A stretch of DNA of 64,000 nt from positions 21,353-85,352 of the forward strand of contig NZ_VOSW01000040.1 in assembly GCF_009690905.1 (NCBI RefSeq), in the 5' to 3' direction. Shown in pieces: positions 53,576-62,103 of the stretch. The first letter of the stretch is position 1. Every line of letters begins with the position of its first letter. Origin of the DNA: Paraburkholderia madseniana. GTDB lineage: Bacteria; Pseudomonadota; Gammaproteobacteria; Burkholderiales; Burkholderiaceae. The position numbers were made by a program, and so were the translations under genes. The notes beneath the pieces were generated by a model that did no database searches, was not told where the DNA came from, and saw nothing but the letters and a program-made list of their open reading frames with translations.

Positions 53576-54603
53576 GCGGCGGCGCTTTCCTCGCTATACG
53601 ACGTGCGCGGCAGCGGCTTCAGGTGCGCCGCGAACTGCTCGGACGCGGCTGCCCACGAGAAGCGTTCGGCCCACGCGCGCGCATGGCTGCGCTCGATCTT
53701 CAGCGCTTCGAGGCAAGCCTCGCGCAAGTCCTCATGCATGGCGCCCGCGCCGCCGTCGCCGAGCACGTCGATCGGGCCGGTCACCGGATACGCCGCGACC
53801 GGCGTGCCGCAGGCCAGCGCTTCGAGCAGCACGAGTCCGAAGGTATCGGTGCGGCTCGGGAACACGAATACGTCGGCGGCCGCGTAGACCTTGGCCAGTT
53901 CGGCTTGCGTCAGCACGCCCAGGTAATTCGCTTGCGGATAGCGCGATTTCAGTTCGGCGAGCGCCGGGCCTTCGCCGGCCACCCACTTCGAGCCGGGCAG
54001 ATCGAGCTTGAGAAACGCCTCGACGTTCTTCTCGACGGCTACACGTCCCACGTACAGAAAGATCGGCCGCGCGGTGTTGAGAACCTTCGAGTCCATCTGG
54101 TGAAAGATGTCGAGGTCGACGCCGCGAGTCCACAACACCACGTTGGTGAAGCCGAATTTTTCGAGGTCAGCCTTGACCACGGGCGTGGGCGCCATCACCG
54201 CCAGAGACGGCTTGTGGAACCAGTGCAGAAACTTGTAGGTGGCCGCGATCGGAATGCCGAAACGCGCCTGCACGTATTCGGGAAAGCGCGTGTGATAAGC
54301 GGTCGTGAACGGCAGCTTGTGCTTGATCGCATAGGAGCGTGCGGCCATGCCGAGTGGGCCTTCGGTGGCGATGTGCAGCGCGTCGGGCGCGAATTCGTCA
54401 ATGCGTTGATGGAGCTTGCGACGCGGCAGCAGCGACAGGCGAATCTCCGGATAGGTCGGGCACGGAATCGTCTTGAATTCGAGCGGCGTCAGCAGATCGA
54501 CCTGGTGGCCGAGCGTGGTGAGTTCGCGCGTGGTGTTCTTCAGCGTGCGCACGACGCCATTGACCTGCGGTTCCCATGCATCGGTGACGATCATGATCTT
54601 CAT
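53572..54603 (-). CDS. GT4 glycosyltransferase, Agt/MgtA-like lipid glycosyltransferase candidate
   Basis: 343 residues, GT-B fold. MKIMIVTDAWEPQVNGVVRT is the signature of the GT4 branch that includes diacylglycerol and lipid glycosyltransferases, followed by the donor-site EX7E region FPSRTDTFGLVLLEALACGT. It sits between a PlcP-like phosphoesterase gene (30 bases away) and dgkA (4-base overlap), a context matching Agt, which makes monoglycosyl-diacylglycerol in phosphate-limited bacteria. The lipid substrate is inferred from context. Confidence 0.85.
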   Translation of the reverse strand: MKIMIVTDAWEPQVNGVVRTLKNTTRELTTLGHQVDLLTPLEFKTIPCPTYPEIRLSLLPRRKLHQRIDEFAPDALHIATEGPLGMAARSYAIKHKLPFTTAYHTRFPEYVQARFGIPIAATYKFLHWFHKPSLAVMAPTPVVKADLEKFGFTNVVLWTRGVDLDIFHQMDSKVLNTARPIFLYVGRVAVEKNVEAFLKLDLPGSKWVAGEGPALAELKSRYPQANYLGVLTQAELAKVYAAADVFVFPSRTDTFGLVLLEALACGTPVAAYPVTGPIDVLGDGGAGAMHEDLREACLEALKIERSHARAWAERFSWAAASEQFAAHLKPLPRTSYSEESAAA

Positions 54604-54633
54604 CGGTTTCGGCCCAATAGAAGTGGAGAGGGA

Positions 54634-55575
54634 CTACGCGGTCGCCCGGGCCTTTTGCACGCCGACTTCCGGTGCGCGCATCACGGTCCAGTAGATCACC
54701 TTGAGTTCGCCTTCATACGTCTCGACGAGTGCCGACAGGCTTTCGACCCAATCGCCGTCGTTGCAATACAGCACGCCGTCGATGTCGCGGATTTCGGCTT
54801 TGTGGATGTGCCCGCAGACCACGCCGTCGCAACCGCGGCGGCGTGCTTCGTCGGTCATCACGCGCTCGAAGGACGAAATGAAATTCACTGCGTTCTTCAC
54901 CTGATGCTTCAGGTATTGCGACAGCGACCAGTACGGAAAGCCGAGTCGGCTGCGGATCCGGTTGAACCAGCGGTTCAGGATCAGGATCATCGTGTAGAGC
55001 GTGTCGCCGAGATAGGCGAGCCACTTCGCGTGCTGGATCACGCCGTCGAACAGATCGCCGTGCACGATCCACAGGCGCTTGCCGGCGAGCGTCGTGTGGA
55101 AGGCTTCGCCGCGCACGTGGATGTCGCCGAAAGCGAGGTCGCAGAACTGTCGCGCGGCTTCGTCATGATTGCCCGGCACGTAGATGACCTGGGTGCCTTT
55201 GCGTGCTTTGCGCAGCACCTTCTGCACGACGTCGTTGTGCGCCTGCGGCCAGTACCAGCCTTTTTTCAACTGCCAGCCGTCGATGATGTCGCCCACGAGG
55301 TACAGGTATTCCGACTCGTTGTGACGCAGGAAGTCGAGGAGATACGGCGCCTGACAACCGCTTGAGCCGAGGTGGATGTCGGACAGCCAGATGGTGCGAT
55401 AGCGGTGTGGTTCAGCGTGGTCGTCGTCGTGATGGCCGGCTTGTGCGTCGAGCGGCAGCGACGGCACAGGCAACGGCAAGCCGTGGCTAGGGTTGGGTTC
55501 CGGGCGGAACGCGACAGGGTCGACGCTCGGGCCGGTCTGGCGGAACAGGGAAGTCGCGGACGTTTTGGGGTCCAT
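54634..55575 (-). CDS. PlcP-like calcineurin-family phosphoesterase (often annotated LpxH-like)
   Basis: 313 residues. The metallophosphoesterase motifs are SDIHLG (Asp66, His68), GDIIDG (Asp96), GNHDE (Asn136, His137), VHGDLFDG (His172) and CGHIH (His256, His258). The stretch DGWQLKKGWYWPQAHNDVVQ is shared with rhizobial and marine PlcP enzymes that cleave phospholipids to diacylglycerol under phosphate limitation. The first about 57 residues are a Pro/His-rich extension. The alternative is an LpxH-type UDP-diacylglucosamine hydrolase. The neighbouring lipid GT4 and DgkA genes favour PlcP. Confidence 0.78.
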   Translation of the reverse strand: MDPKTSATSLFRQTGPSVDPVAFRPEPNPSHGLPLPVPSLPLDAQAGHHDDDHAEPHRYRTIWLSDIHLGSSGCQAPYLLDFLRHNESEYLYLVGDIIDGWQLKKGWYWPQAHNDVVQKVLRKARKGTQVIYVPGNHDEAARQFCDLAFGDIHVRGEAFHTTLAGKRLWIVHGDLFDGVIQHAKWLAYLGDTLYTMILILNRWFNRIRSRLGFPYWSLSQYLKHQVKNAVNFISSFERVMTDEARRRGCDGVVCGHIHKAEIRDIDGVLYCNDGDWVESLSALVETYEGELKVIYWTVMRAPEVGVQKARATA

Positions 55576-55619
55576 GGCTCACGCGTCGAGTTGCGGTGCC
55601 CGTATTGCGCCAGTCGCGC

Positions 55620-55637
55620 GTGACCGTGCCGTGACAG
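55620..55637 (-). promoter_or_regulatory. Possible PHO box before the PlcP/GT4/DgkA unit
   Basis: On the minus strand CTGTCAC-GGCA-CGGTCAC, two 7-base direct repeats with a 4-base gap, is close to the PHO box pattern CTGTCAT-N4-CTGTCAT. It ends 45 bases before the start codon. It also overlaps a palindrome CGTGAC-T-GTCACG (55628-55640), so another regulator is possible. GC-rich sequence makes chance matches more likely. Confidence 0.4.
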
Positions 55638-55765
55638 TCACGAGAAGTTCTTATTACTGTGTCGGGAGAAGGGGGTGCAGACCAGGGCTGCGGCGAGCGG
55701 CAACCGCAGTCAAGCGAACGCGAACCGCGGACGCGGCGGGGTGAATTGCGAGGCGGCCAGTTTGC

Positions 55766-56287
55766 TCAGTGTGCGACGCTAATGACGCGGGTACCGGCGA
55801 GGCGGTCGTGCAGGAATTGACGCTGCGAATCGAAGCGGCCGATGGCGGCCCACAGTACGAACCAGATCGCGGCGATCACCAGCGTCTGCGGCACGGCGAG
55901 GCCCAGCAACGGATGCAGCGCGAGCGGCGGCAAAAACCACAGCCACGCCAGTACGTAACGAACGATCGCCCGGCCCGTGGACAGCGGCGCGCCGTTAGCG
56001 GCGACGACGCGCAGGCGCCAGGTCTTCATCGGCAGCGTCTGGCCGCTATGGGTCCAGAACCAGACGAAATACAGACCAACCACGAGGCCGATCCACACTG
56101 CGAGCAGGTTGTGATGGGTGAGACCGTTGCGCTGCTGAGTCAACGTGCTGAACAGATAGCCGGCGATGAACACGACGCCGAACAGGATCACGGCTTCGTA
56201 GAGCAGCGCGGCGAGGCGCCGGCGAACGGTAGGCGCGGTGCCGGATGATTTGGCGGGCAGTGTCGAGGTGGCGAGCGGTTGGGACAC
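55766..56287 (-). CDS. RDD-family membrane protein
   Basis: 173 residues from GTG 56287, 13 bases after the upstream stop; no good ribosome site is seen. VRRRLAALLYEAVILFGVVF opens the RDD domain, and three to four membrane helices follow, with GQTLPMKTWRLRVVAANG and RFDSQRQFLHDRLAGTRVI, all typical. Family function is unclear; some members act in ion exchange. It is the last gene of the ECF sigma operon. Confidence 0.85.
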   Translation of the reverse strand: MSQPLATSTLPAKSSGTAPTVRRRLAALLYEAVILFGVVFIAGYLFSTLTQQRNGLTHHNLLAVWIGLVVGLYFVWFWTHSGQTLPMKTWRLRVVAANGAPLSTGRAIVRYVLAWLWFLPPLALHPLLGLAVPQTLVIAAIWFVLWAAIGRFDSQRQFLHDRLAGTRVISVAH

Positions 56288-56300
56288 AGTGGGGCGCGGA

Positions 56301-57059
56301 TCAGGAGCCGTTGAAGATCGACGGCGCCTCGGCCGGCGAAACCGGCACCGGCGTGGCGGGCACGAAGCTGCCCGCAGCCGGAATCGCCGGCGTAACGGCC
56401 GGGCTCGGCAATGCAGCGGCAGCCGCGGCACTCGCCGCTGCGGCGCCGCTCGCGCCATGCTCGCGGGCATTGACCAGACGGTCCAGGCCCTTGATCTCGG
56501 ACTTGCCGGACGGCGGCGCGCTTACGACGCTCGGTCGCCGCTTACGCTCGCTCGCGGCGAGTCGCTCCTTCTGCTCTTCCGGCAATTGCTGATAAGTCTT
56601 CCATGCGTTCTGGCGGGTTTCGCGCGGCAACTCCTTCGACACCTGGTAGTTCTCGCGTGCAACGCGCCGCTGATCGGGTGTCATGCGCACCCATTCAGTC
56701 ATTCGGTCATGCAGGCGTTTTTGTGCATCAGGCGATAACTTCGGATAACGCGCCGCGATCTTGATCCATTTTCGCTTGCGTTCGTCACTGAAGGAATCCC
56801 AGACGCCGGCGAACGGCGCGAGCGCAAGGTGTTCGGCCGAGTTCAGGCGCGACCACGCCATCGGGCTATTGTTGCCGGACAGGCCGGGCAGTTCGACGGC
56901 GAGCGTAGGCGCGGGTGTCTTGGCGGTTGCGTTGCCGCCTGCGGCAGGCGCATTGGCGGTCGACGGGCTCGGATAAAAGCGCGGATACGTCGCGGCAAAC
57001 GACACCAGGGCCGCGATCGCGCATCCGAAAACAACGGCCAAGCCGCGCTTGTAACTCAC
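56301..57059 (-). CDS. DUF3106 protein with N-terminal membrane anchor
   Basis: 252 residues from GTG 57059, which has GGGAGA nine bases upstream. An N-terminal hydrophobic helix (GLAVVFGCAIAALVSF) anchors a soluble domain that contains LAPFAGVWDSFSDERKRKWI, PKLSPDAQKRLHDRMTEW and YQQLPEEQKERLAA, typical of DUF3106, a Burkholderiales family of unknown role. The C-terminus is Ala/Pro-rich. It is 16 bases after the DUF3619 gene. Confidence 0.85.
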   Translation of the reverse strand: MSYKRGLAVVFGCAIAALVSFAATYPRFYPSPSTANAPAAGGNATAKTPAPTLAVELPGLSGNNSPMAWSRLNSAEHLALAPFAGVWDSFSDERKRKWIKIAARYPKLSPDAQKRLHDRMTEWVRMTPDQRRVARENYQVSKELPRETRQNAWKTYQQLPEEQKERLAASERKRRPSVVSAPPSGKSEIKGLDRLVNAREHGASGAAAASAAAAAALPSPAVTPAIPAAGSFVPATPVPVSPAEAPSIFNGS

Positions 57060-57075
57060 CCGAAGAATCTCCCGC

Positions 57076-57504
57076 TCAGTGGGCGCGTGATAGGTACGCG
57101 TTGAAACCGTGATCGAGATAGGCATTGAGCGGCAAGTCGTCGCTAAGCATGGCTGCATCGATATCGGCGAGTTCGGCGGTGCGTTGCTGGTCTTCCCAGT
57201 AGGCGATGCCCACGAGGCTGACGACCAGCGCGACGAGCGGCCAGGCGAGCGCAAAGCGGCGCAGCGGCGAGCGGCGGCGCTGTGGCATCTCGACCTGCGG
57301 CATACCTGAGGGCATGCCGGCGCCGGCGAAGGCGGGTACGAACACCGGCGCGCTCACGGTCTCGGGCTTCTTGCGAGCGAGCGCGGCACGGCGCGCCACG
57401 GCGAGCCGGTCGACGGTGGCGGACGGGATACTGGCGGCGGTTTCGTCGAGCGCGCGGCGCACCTGGCGGGCGAACTCGAGTTCTTTGGTTTCTTGGGAGC
57501 TCAT
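57076..57504 (-). CDS. DUF3619 single-pass protein, possible anti-sigma factor
   Basis: 142 residues: cytoplasmic N-terminus (ETKELEFARQVRRALDETAA), one membrane helix (LAWPLVALVVSLVGIAYW) and a short periplasmic tail. It overlaps the sigma gene by four bases (ATGA at 57501-57504). That arrangement and topology are typical of anti-sigma proteins, but no zinc-binding motif is present, so the role is inferred. Confidence 0.8.
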   Translation of the reverse strand: MSSQETKELEFARQVRRALDETAASIPSATVDRLAVARRAALARKKPETVSAPVFVPAFAGAGMPSGMPQVEMPQRRRSPLRRFALAWPLVALVVSLVGIAYWEDQQRTAELADIDAAMLSDDLPLNAYLDHGFNAYLSRAH

Positions 57505-58064
57505 AGCGTGATTCCTTTAGCCTTGAGCGCTTGCGCCAGCGTGTGGGTGGCCCGCGAGCAGTGTGTTTTCACACTGCCTTCGGAGCAGCCCATCGCGGCG
57601 GCAGTCTCGGCGACATCCATATCTTCCCAATAACGCATGAGAAACGCCTCCCGTTGACGTGCCGGTAACTTTTGGATCTCGTCGTCGATTAACTGTAAGA
57701 CCTGTTCGCGTTCGAGTTTCTGTTCGTTGCTTTCTGAGCCCGCTGAACCTTGCTGCGCCTCGAATGTTTCGAGTGGGTCGAATTCGTCGTCGTCGGCGTT
57801 GCCGAGCGAGGAGAACAGACTAACCCAAGTATTGCGCACTTTGGCACGACGGAAATAGTCGTGCATCGCATTCTGGAGAATACGCTGAAACAGGAGCGGA
57901 AGTTCGGCGGCCGGACGGTCGCCGTATTTTTCGGCGAGCTTGATCATCGCGTCCTGCACGATATCGAGCGAGGCGTCGTCGTCCCGCACGGCGTAGACCG
58001 TCTGCTTGAATGCGCGCCTTTCGACGCCCGCCAGAAAATCGGCGAGTTCCTTGTCTGATGCCAT
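57501..58064 (-). CDS. ECF-type RNA polymerase sigma factor
   Basis: 187 residues. Region 2 includes LDIVQDAMIKLAEKY and QRILQNAMHDYFRRAKVRNT; region 4 is LPARQREAFLMRYWEDMDVA then GCSEGSVKTHCSRA. An acidic linker of about 35 residues separates them. It likely directs expression of its own operon, with DUF3619, DUF3106 and RDD genes downstream. The regulon and signal are unknown. Confidence 0.93.
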   Translation of the reverse strand: MASDKELADFLAGVERRAFKQTVYAVRDDDASLDIVQDAMIKLAEKYGDRPAAELPLLFQRILQNAMHDYFRRAKVRNTWVSLFSSLGNADDDEFDPLETFEAQQGSAGSESNEQKLEREQVLQLIDDEIQKLPARQREAFLMRYWEDMDVAETAAAMGCSEGSVKTHCSRATHTLAQALKAKGITL

Positions 58065-58251
58065 CCGTTTGGGGGTCGGCGCAGCGTGCGTGCGCGTAAT
58101 CGGTCGAAAAATGTCGTAAAACTCGCGGATGCTAACAAACTTTCGCCCCGCTGGGGCGAAACCCGTCCTACCTTGTACCTCAATAGCGGGCTTTTCGGTC
58201 GTTTTTGACCATTATTAAGATTCAGGGGCAGGCCGCCAGGGCAATATTTGC

Positions 58252-58280
58252 TTGACCGCGCGAACATCTGCAGATATCTT
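58252..58280 (+). promoter_or_regulatory. Probable ilvI promoter
   Basis: TTGACC (58252-58257) and TATCTT (58275-58280) are 17 bases apart, giving a start near 58287 and a leader of about 140 bases. The 364-base stretch between the sigma gene and ilvI holds no other gene; I saw no leader peptide with branched-chain codon runs and no T-rich terminator, so classical attenuation is not evident. Confidence 0.55.
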
Positions 58281-58428
58281 CGCTGGTTCGCAACATAAGT
58301 GACTTGTCTCAATTGAGGTGTGGCCCAAGAAGCTCACCTGTCAACTGGACGCGCCGCTTGAACCCGAGCCACAAGCCCGGCAGAGAGCACCCGATCAATT
58401 TTTTGCCGAAAATTCGAAAGGTGAATAA

Positions 58429-60192
58429 ATGAATATGCCCAGCGCGGAATTCTCCACGTCGGATACGACCCCCCATCCTGAAGCTGACTCTATCGGCGCC
58501 ACCGTGCTCATGCGCGCTTTGGCCGACGAAGACGTCGAGTTTGTGTGGGGCTATCCCGGCGGCTCGGTACTCTACATTTACGACGAGCTGTACAAGCAGG
58601 ACAAATTCCAGCACATCCTCGTGCGCCACGAACAAGCCGCAGTCCACGCCGCCGACGCCTATGCGCGTTCCACCGGCAAAGTGGGTGTGTGCCTCGTGAC
58701 CTCCGGCCCCGGCGTCACCAATGCGGTGACCGGCATCGCCACGGCCTACATGGATTCGATCCCGATGGTGATCATCAGCGGCCAGGTGCCGACTGCTGCG
58801 ATCGGTCAGGATGCGTTCCAGGAGTGCGATACGGTCGGCATCACGCGTCCCTGCGTGAAGCACAACTTCCTCGTGAAGGACGTGCGCGACCTCGCCGCTA
58901 CCGTCAAGAAAGCTTTCTATATCGCCCGTACCGGCCGTCCCGGCCCGGTGCTGATCGACATTCCGAAAGACGTGTCGAAGATGCCGTGCCAGTACGAACC
59001 GCTCAAGACCGTTTCGCTGCGCTCGTACAACCCGGTCACGAAAGGTCACTCCGGCCAGATTCGCAAGGCTGTGGCCTTGTTGCTGTCGGCCAGGCGTCCG
59101 TATATCTACACCGGCGGCGGCATCATCCTCGCGGATGCATCGCGTGAGCTGAACCAGTTCGCCGATCTGCTCGGCTATCCCGTAACCAATACGTTGATGG
59201 GTCTGGGCGGCTACCGCGCGAGCGACAAGAAATTCCTCGGCATGCTCGGCATGCACGGCACGTACGAAGCCAACATGGCGATGCAGCACTGCGACGTGCT
59301 GATCGCGATCGGCGCACGCTTCGACGACCGTGTGATCGGCGATCCGGCGCACTTCGCATCGCGCCCGCGCAAGATCATCCATATCGACATCGATCCTTCT
59401 TCCATCTCCAAGCGCGTCAAGGTCGACATTCCGATCGTCGGCGACGTGAAGGAAGTGCTGAAGGAGCTGATCGAGCAGTTGCAAACGGCCGAGCATGGCC
59501 CGGACACCGCGGCGCTCGCCGACTGGTGGAAGGACATCGAAGCCTGGCGCGCCAAAGACTGCCTGAAGTTCGACCGCAAGAGCGACATCATCAAGCCGCA
59601 GTACGTGGTGGAAAAGGCGTGGGAACTGACCGACGGCAATGCCTTCGTGTGTTCCGACGTCGGCCAGCACCAGATGTGGGCCGCGCAGTTCTATCGCTTC
59701 AACAAGCCGCGCCGCTGGATCAATTCCGGTGGCCTCGGCACGATGGGCTTCGGCCTGCCGGCGGCGATGGGCGTGAAGATGGCGCACCCGGACGACGACG
59801 TGCTCTGTATCACGGGCGAAGGCTCGATCCAGATGTGTATCCAGGAACTCTCGACCTGCAAGCAGTACGAGACGCCCATCAAGATCATTTCGCTGAACAA
59901 CCGCTATCTGGGCATGGTGCGCCAGTGGCAGCAGATCGAATACAGCAAGCGCTATTCGCATTCGTACATGGATGCGCTGCCGGATTTCGTGAAGCTCGCC
60001 GAAGCGTACGGCCACGTCGGCATGCGTATCGAACGCACGGCCGATGTCGAACCGGCGCTGAAGGAAGCGCTGCGTCTGAAAGATCGCACGGTGTTTCTCG
60101 ATTTCCAGACCGATCCGACCGAAAACGTCTGGCCGATGGTCCAGGCCGGCAAGGGCATCACTGAGATGCTCATGGGTTCGGAAGATCTATAA
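58429..60192 (+). CDS. ilvI: Acetolactate synthase, large catalytic subunit
   Basis: 587 residues from ATG 58429. The thiamine diphosphate-activating Glu is in RHEQAAVHAADAYARSTG, and the cofactor motif is TGEGSIQMCIQELST with ISLNNRYLGM (GEGS in place of the textbook GDGS, still an acidic Mg2+ ligand). The middle FAD-binding part is RFDDRVIGDPAHFASRPR. It makes 2-acetolactate or 2-aceto-2-hydroxybutyrate for valine, leucine and isoleucine synthesis, together with IlvH. Confidence 0.96.
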   Translation: MNMPSAEFSTSDTTPHPEADSIGATVLMRALADEDVEFVWGYPGGSVLYIYDELYKQDKFQHILVRHEQAAVHAADAYARSTGKVGVCLVTSGPGVTNAVTGIATAYMDSIPMVIISGQVPTAAIGQDAFQECDTVGITRPCVKHNFLVKDVRDLAATVKKAFYIARTGRPGPVLIDIPKDVSKMPCQYEPLKTVSLRSYNPVTKGHSGQIRKAVALLLSARRPYIYTGGGIILADASRELNQFADLLGYPVTNTLMGLGGYRASDKKFLGMLGMHGTYEANMAMQHCDVLIAIGARFDDRVIGDPAHFASRPRKIIHIDIDPSSISKRVKVDIPIVGDVKEVLKELIEQLQTAEHGPDTAALADWWKDIEAWRAKDCLKFDRKSDIIKPQYVVEKAWELTDGNAFVCSDVGQHQMWAAQFYRFNKPRRWINSGGLGTMGFGLPAAMGVKMAHPDDDVLCITGEGSIQMCIQELSTCKQYETPIKIISLNNRYLGMVRQWQQIEYSKRYSHSYMDALPDFVKLAEAYGHVGMRIERTADVEPALKEALRLKDRTVFLDFQTDPTENVWPMVQAGKGITEMLMGSEDL

Positions 60193-60304
60193 CGACGGTT
60201 TTTAGCGTCGGCTTCGTCATGCGCGCCTCCACAAAGGGCGAAGGCGGACGAAGCGGCGCGAAACCGCTCGCATACATCGACAAAACATCTGGAAGAAGCG
60301 AAAC

Positions 60305-60796
60305 ATGAGACACATTATTTCTGTCCTGCTGGAAAACGAACCGGGCGCGTTATCACGCGTGGTGGGGCTGTTCTCGGCACGCGGCTACAACATTGAAACC
60401 TTGACGGTGGCTCCGACCGAAGACCGTTCGCTGTCGCGCATGACCATCGTCTCCATTGGCTCGGACGACGTGATCGAACAGATCACGAAGCATCTGAACC
60501 GCCTGATCGAGGTGGTGAAAGTGGTCGACCTTACCGAGGGCGCCCACATCGAGCGTGAGCTGATGTTGATCAAGGTGAGGGCGGTCGGCAAGGAACGTGA
60601 GGAGATGAAACGGATGTCGGATATTTTCCGCGGCCGGATCATCGACGTCACAGAAAAGACCTACACGATCGAACTGACGGGCGCGAGCGACAAGCTCGAT
60701 GCCTTCATCGAAGGGATCGACGCGACTGCGATTCTCGAAACCGTCCGTACGGGCAGTTCGGGTATCGGCCGCGGCGAGCGCATTCTGAAGGTTTGA
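60305..60796 (+). CDS. ilvH: Acetolactate synthase, small regulatory subunit
   Basis: 163 residues. The N-terminal ACT domain starts MRHIISVLLENEPGALSRVV and GLFSARGYNIETLTVAPTED, and the C-terminal part ends RTGSSGIGRGERILKV. It binds valine for feedback control and raises catalytic activity. It lies 112 bases after ilvI. Confidence 0.97.
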   Translation: MRHIISVLLENEPGALSRVVGLFSARGYNIETLTVAPTEDRSLSRMTIVSIGSDDVIEQITKHLNRLIEVVKVVDLTEGAHIERELMLIKVRAVGKEREEMKRMSDIFRGRIIDVTEKTYTIELTGASDKLDAFIEGIDATAILETVRTGSSGIGRGERILKV

Positions 60797-60814
60797 CGCG
60801 CGCGCTGAGTTACG

Positions 60815-60841
60815 GTTCGAAGTTGCGTTCGAAGTTGCGTT
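60815..60841 (+). repeat. 12-bp tandem repeat between ilvH and ilvC
   Basis: GTTCGAAGTTGC occurs twice in direct succession (60815-60838), followed by GTT. The two copies are identical. It lies between the ilvH stop and the ilvC start and could be a slippage product or a regulator site. Confidence 0.6.
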
Positions 60842-60971
60842 ATCAACCGTCTCGATCGAAGCCGGGCAGTGCTAGTGTCTGAATCTGCACCTGTCCGGCC
60901 AGCAACACAAAACACACCATTCGCAGTATTTGTATTTCACTGATTTCACCGAATTTAGCCAAGGAACCGAC

Positions 60972-61988
60972 ATGAAAGTTTTCTACGACAAGGACGCCGA
61001 CCTCTCCCTCATCAAGGGCAAGCAAGTCACCATCATCGGCTATGGCTCGCAAGGCCATGCTCACGCACTGAACCTGAGCGAAAGCGGCGTGAAGGTCACG
61101 GTCGGTCTGCGCAAGGGCGGCGCATCGTGGAGCAAGGCTGAGAACGCCGGCCTGCAAGTCAAGGAAGTGGCGGAAGCCGTCAAGGGCGCGGACGTCGTCA
61201 TGATGCTGCTGCCGGACGAGCAGATCGCCGAAGTCTACGCAAAGGAAGTGCACGCCAATATCAAGCAAGGCGCAGCGCTCGCCTTCGCACACGGTTTCAA
61301 CGTGCACTACGGTCAAGTGATCCCGCGCGCGGACCTCGACGTGATCATGATCGCGCCGAAGGCGCCGGGCCACACGGTTCGCGGTACGTACTCGCAAGGT
61401 GGCGGCGTGCCCCACCTGATCGCCGTTGCGCAAGACAAGTCGGGCGCAGCGCGTGACATCGCCCTGTCGTACGCAGCAGCGAACGGCGGCGGCCGTGCCG
61501 GTATCATCGAAACGAACTTCCGTGAAGAAACGGAAACCGACCTGTTCGGCGAACAAGCCGTGCTGTGCGGCGGTACGGTCGACCTGATCAAGGCCGGCTT
61601 CGAAACGCTGGTGGAAGCGGGCTACGCGCCGGAAATGGCGTACTTCGAGTGCCTGCACGAACTGAAGCTGATCGTCGACCTGATCTACGAAGGCGGCATC
61701 GCGAACATGAACTACTCGATCTCGAACAACGCCGAATACGGCGAGTACGTGACAGGTCCGCGTATCGTGACCGCTGAAACGAAGAAGGCGATGAAGGCAG
61801 TGCTGACGGACATTCAGACCGGCGAGTACGCAAAGAGCTTCATCATCGAAAACAAGGCCGGCGCACCGACGCTGCAATCGCGCCGCCGTCTGACGGCCGA
61901 GCACCAGATCGAAACGGTTGGTGCCAAGCTGCGTTCGATGATGCCGTGGATCGCCGCGAACAAGCTGGTCGACCAGTCGAAGAACTAA
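60972..61988 (+). CDS. ilvC: Ketol-acid reductoisomerase, class I
   Basis: 338 residues from ATG 60972 with AAGGAA upstream. The NADPH motif is VTIIGYGSQGHAHALNLSES, the catalytic region MIAPKAPGHTVRGTYSQG and the Mg2+/substrate part FREETETDLFGEQAVLCGG with FECLHELKLIVDLIYEGGI. It converts acetolactate to dihydroxyisovalerate. It is followed by a strong terminator and the intron. Confidence 0.97.
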   Translation: MKVFYDKDADLSLIKGKQVTIIGYGSQGHAHALNLSESGVKVTVGLRKGGASWSKAENAGLQVKEVAEAVKGADVVMMLLPDEQIAEVYAKEVHANIKQGAALAFAHGFNVHYGQVIPRADLDVIMIAPKAPGHTVRGTYSQGGGVPHLIAVAQDKSGAARDIALSYAAANGGGRAGIIETNFREETETDLFGEQAVLCGGTVDLIKAGFETLVEAGYAPEMAYFECLHELKLIVDLIYEGGIANMNYSISNNAEYGEYVTGPRIVTAETKKAMKAVLTDIQTGEYAKSFIIENKAGAPTLQSRRRLTAEHQIETVGAKLRSMMPWIAANKLVDQSKN

Positions 61989-62046
61989 GAAGTCAGTTTT
62001 ATCGCATCTGACCGGCGCGGCGCCTCGTCGCAGCAGCCGGTAATGC

Positions 62047-62086
62047 AAAAAGCCGTCCAAGGGTGCTGAACCCTGGGCGGCTTTTG
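62047..62086 (+). terminator. Intrinsic terminator of ilvC
   Basis: AAAAGCCG-T-CC-AA-GGGT pairs with ACCC-TGGG-CGGCTTTT around a short loop, a long imperfect stem ended by TTTT. It lies 58 bases after the ilvC stop and 18 bases before the intron start. Confidence 0.85.
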
Positions 62087-62103
62087 CTATCCTACGGTTT
62101 TAC

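Noticed and set aside
53623..55365. 580-codon plus-strand frame opposite the PlcP-like and GT4 genes
   Set aside because: Antisense to two genes with complete catalytic motifs; composition is that of a shadow frame.
58281..58428. Leader-peptide attenuator before ilvI
   Set aside because: No short ORF with Val, Leu or Ile codon runs and no terminator-like stem with T run was found.
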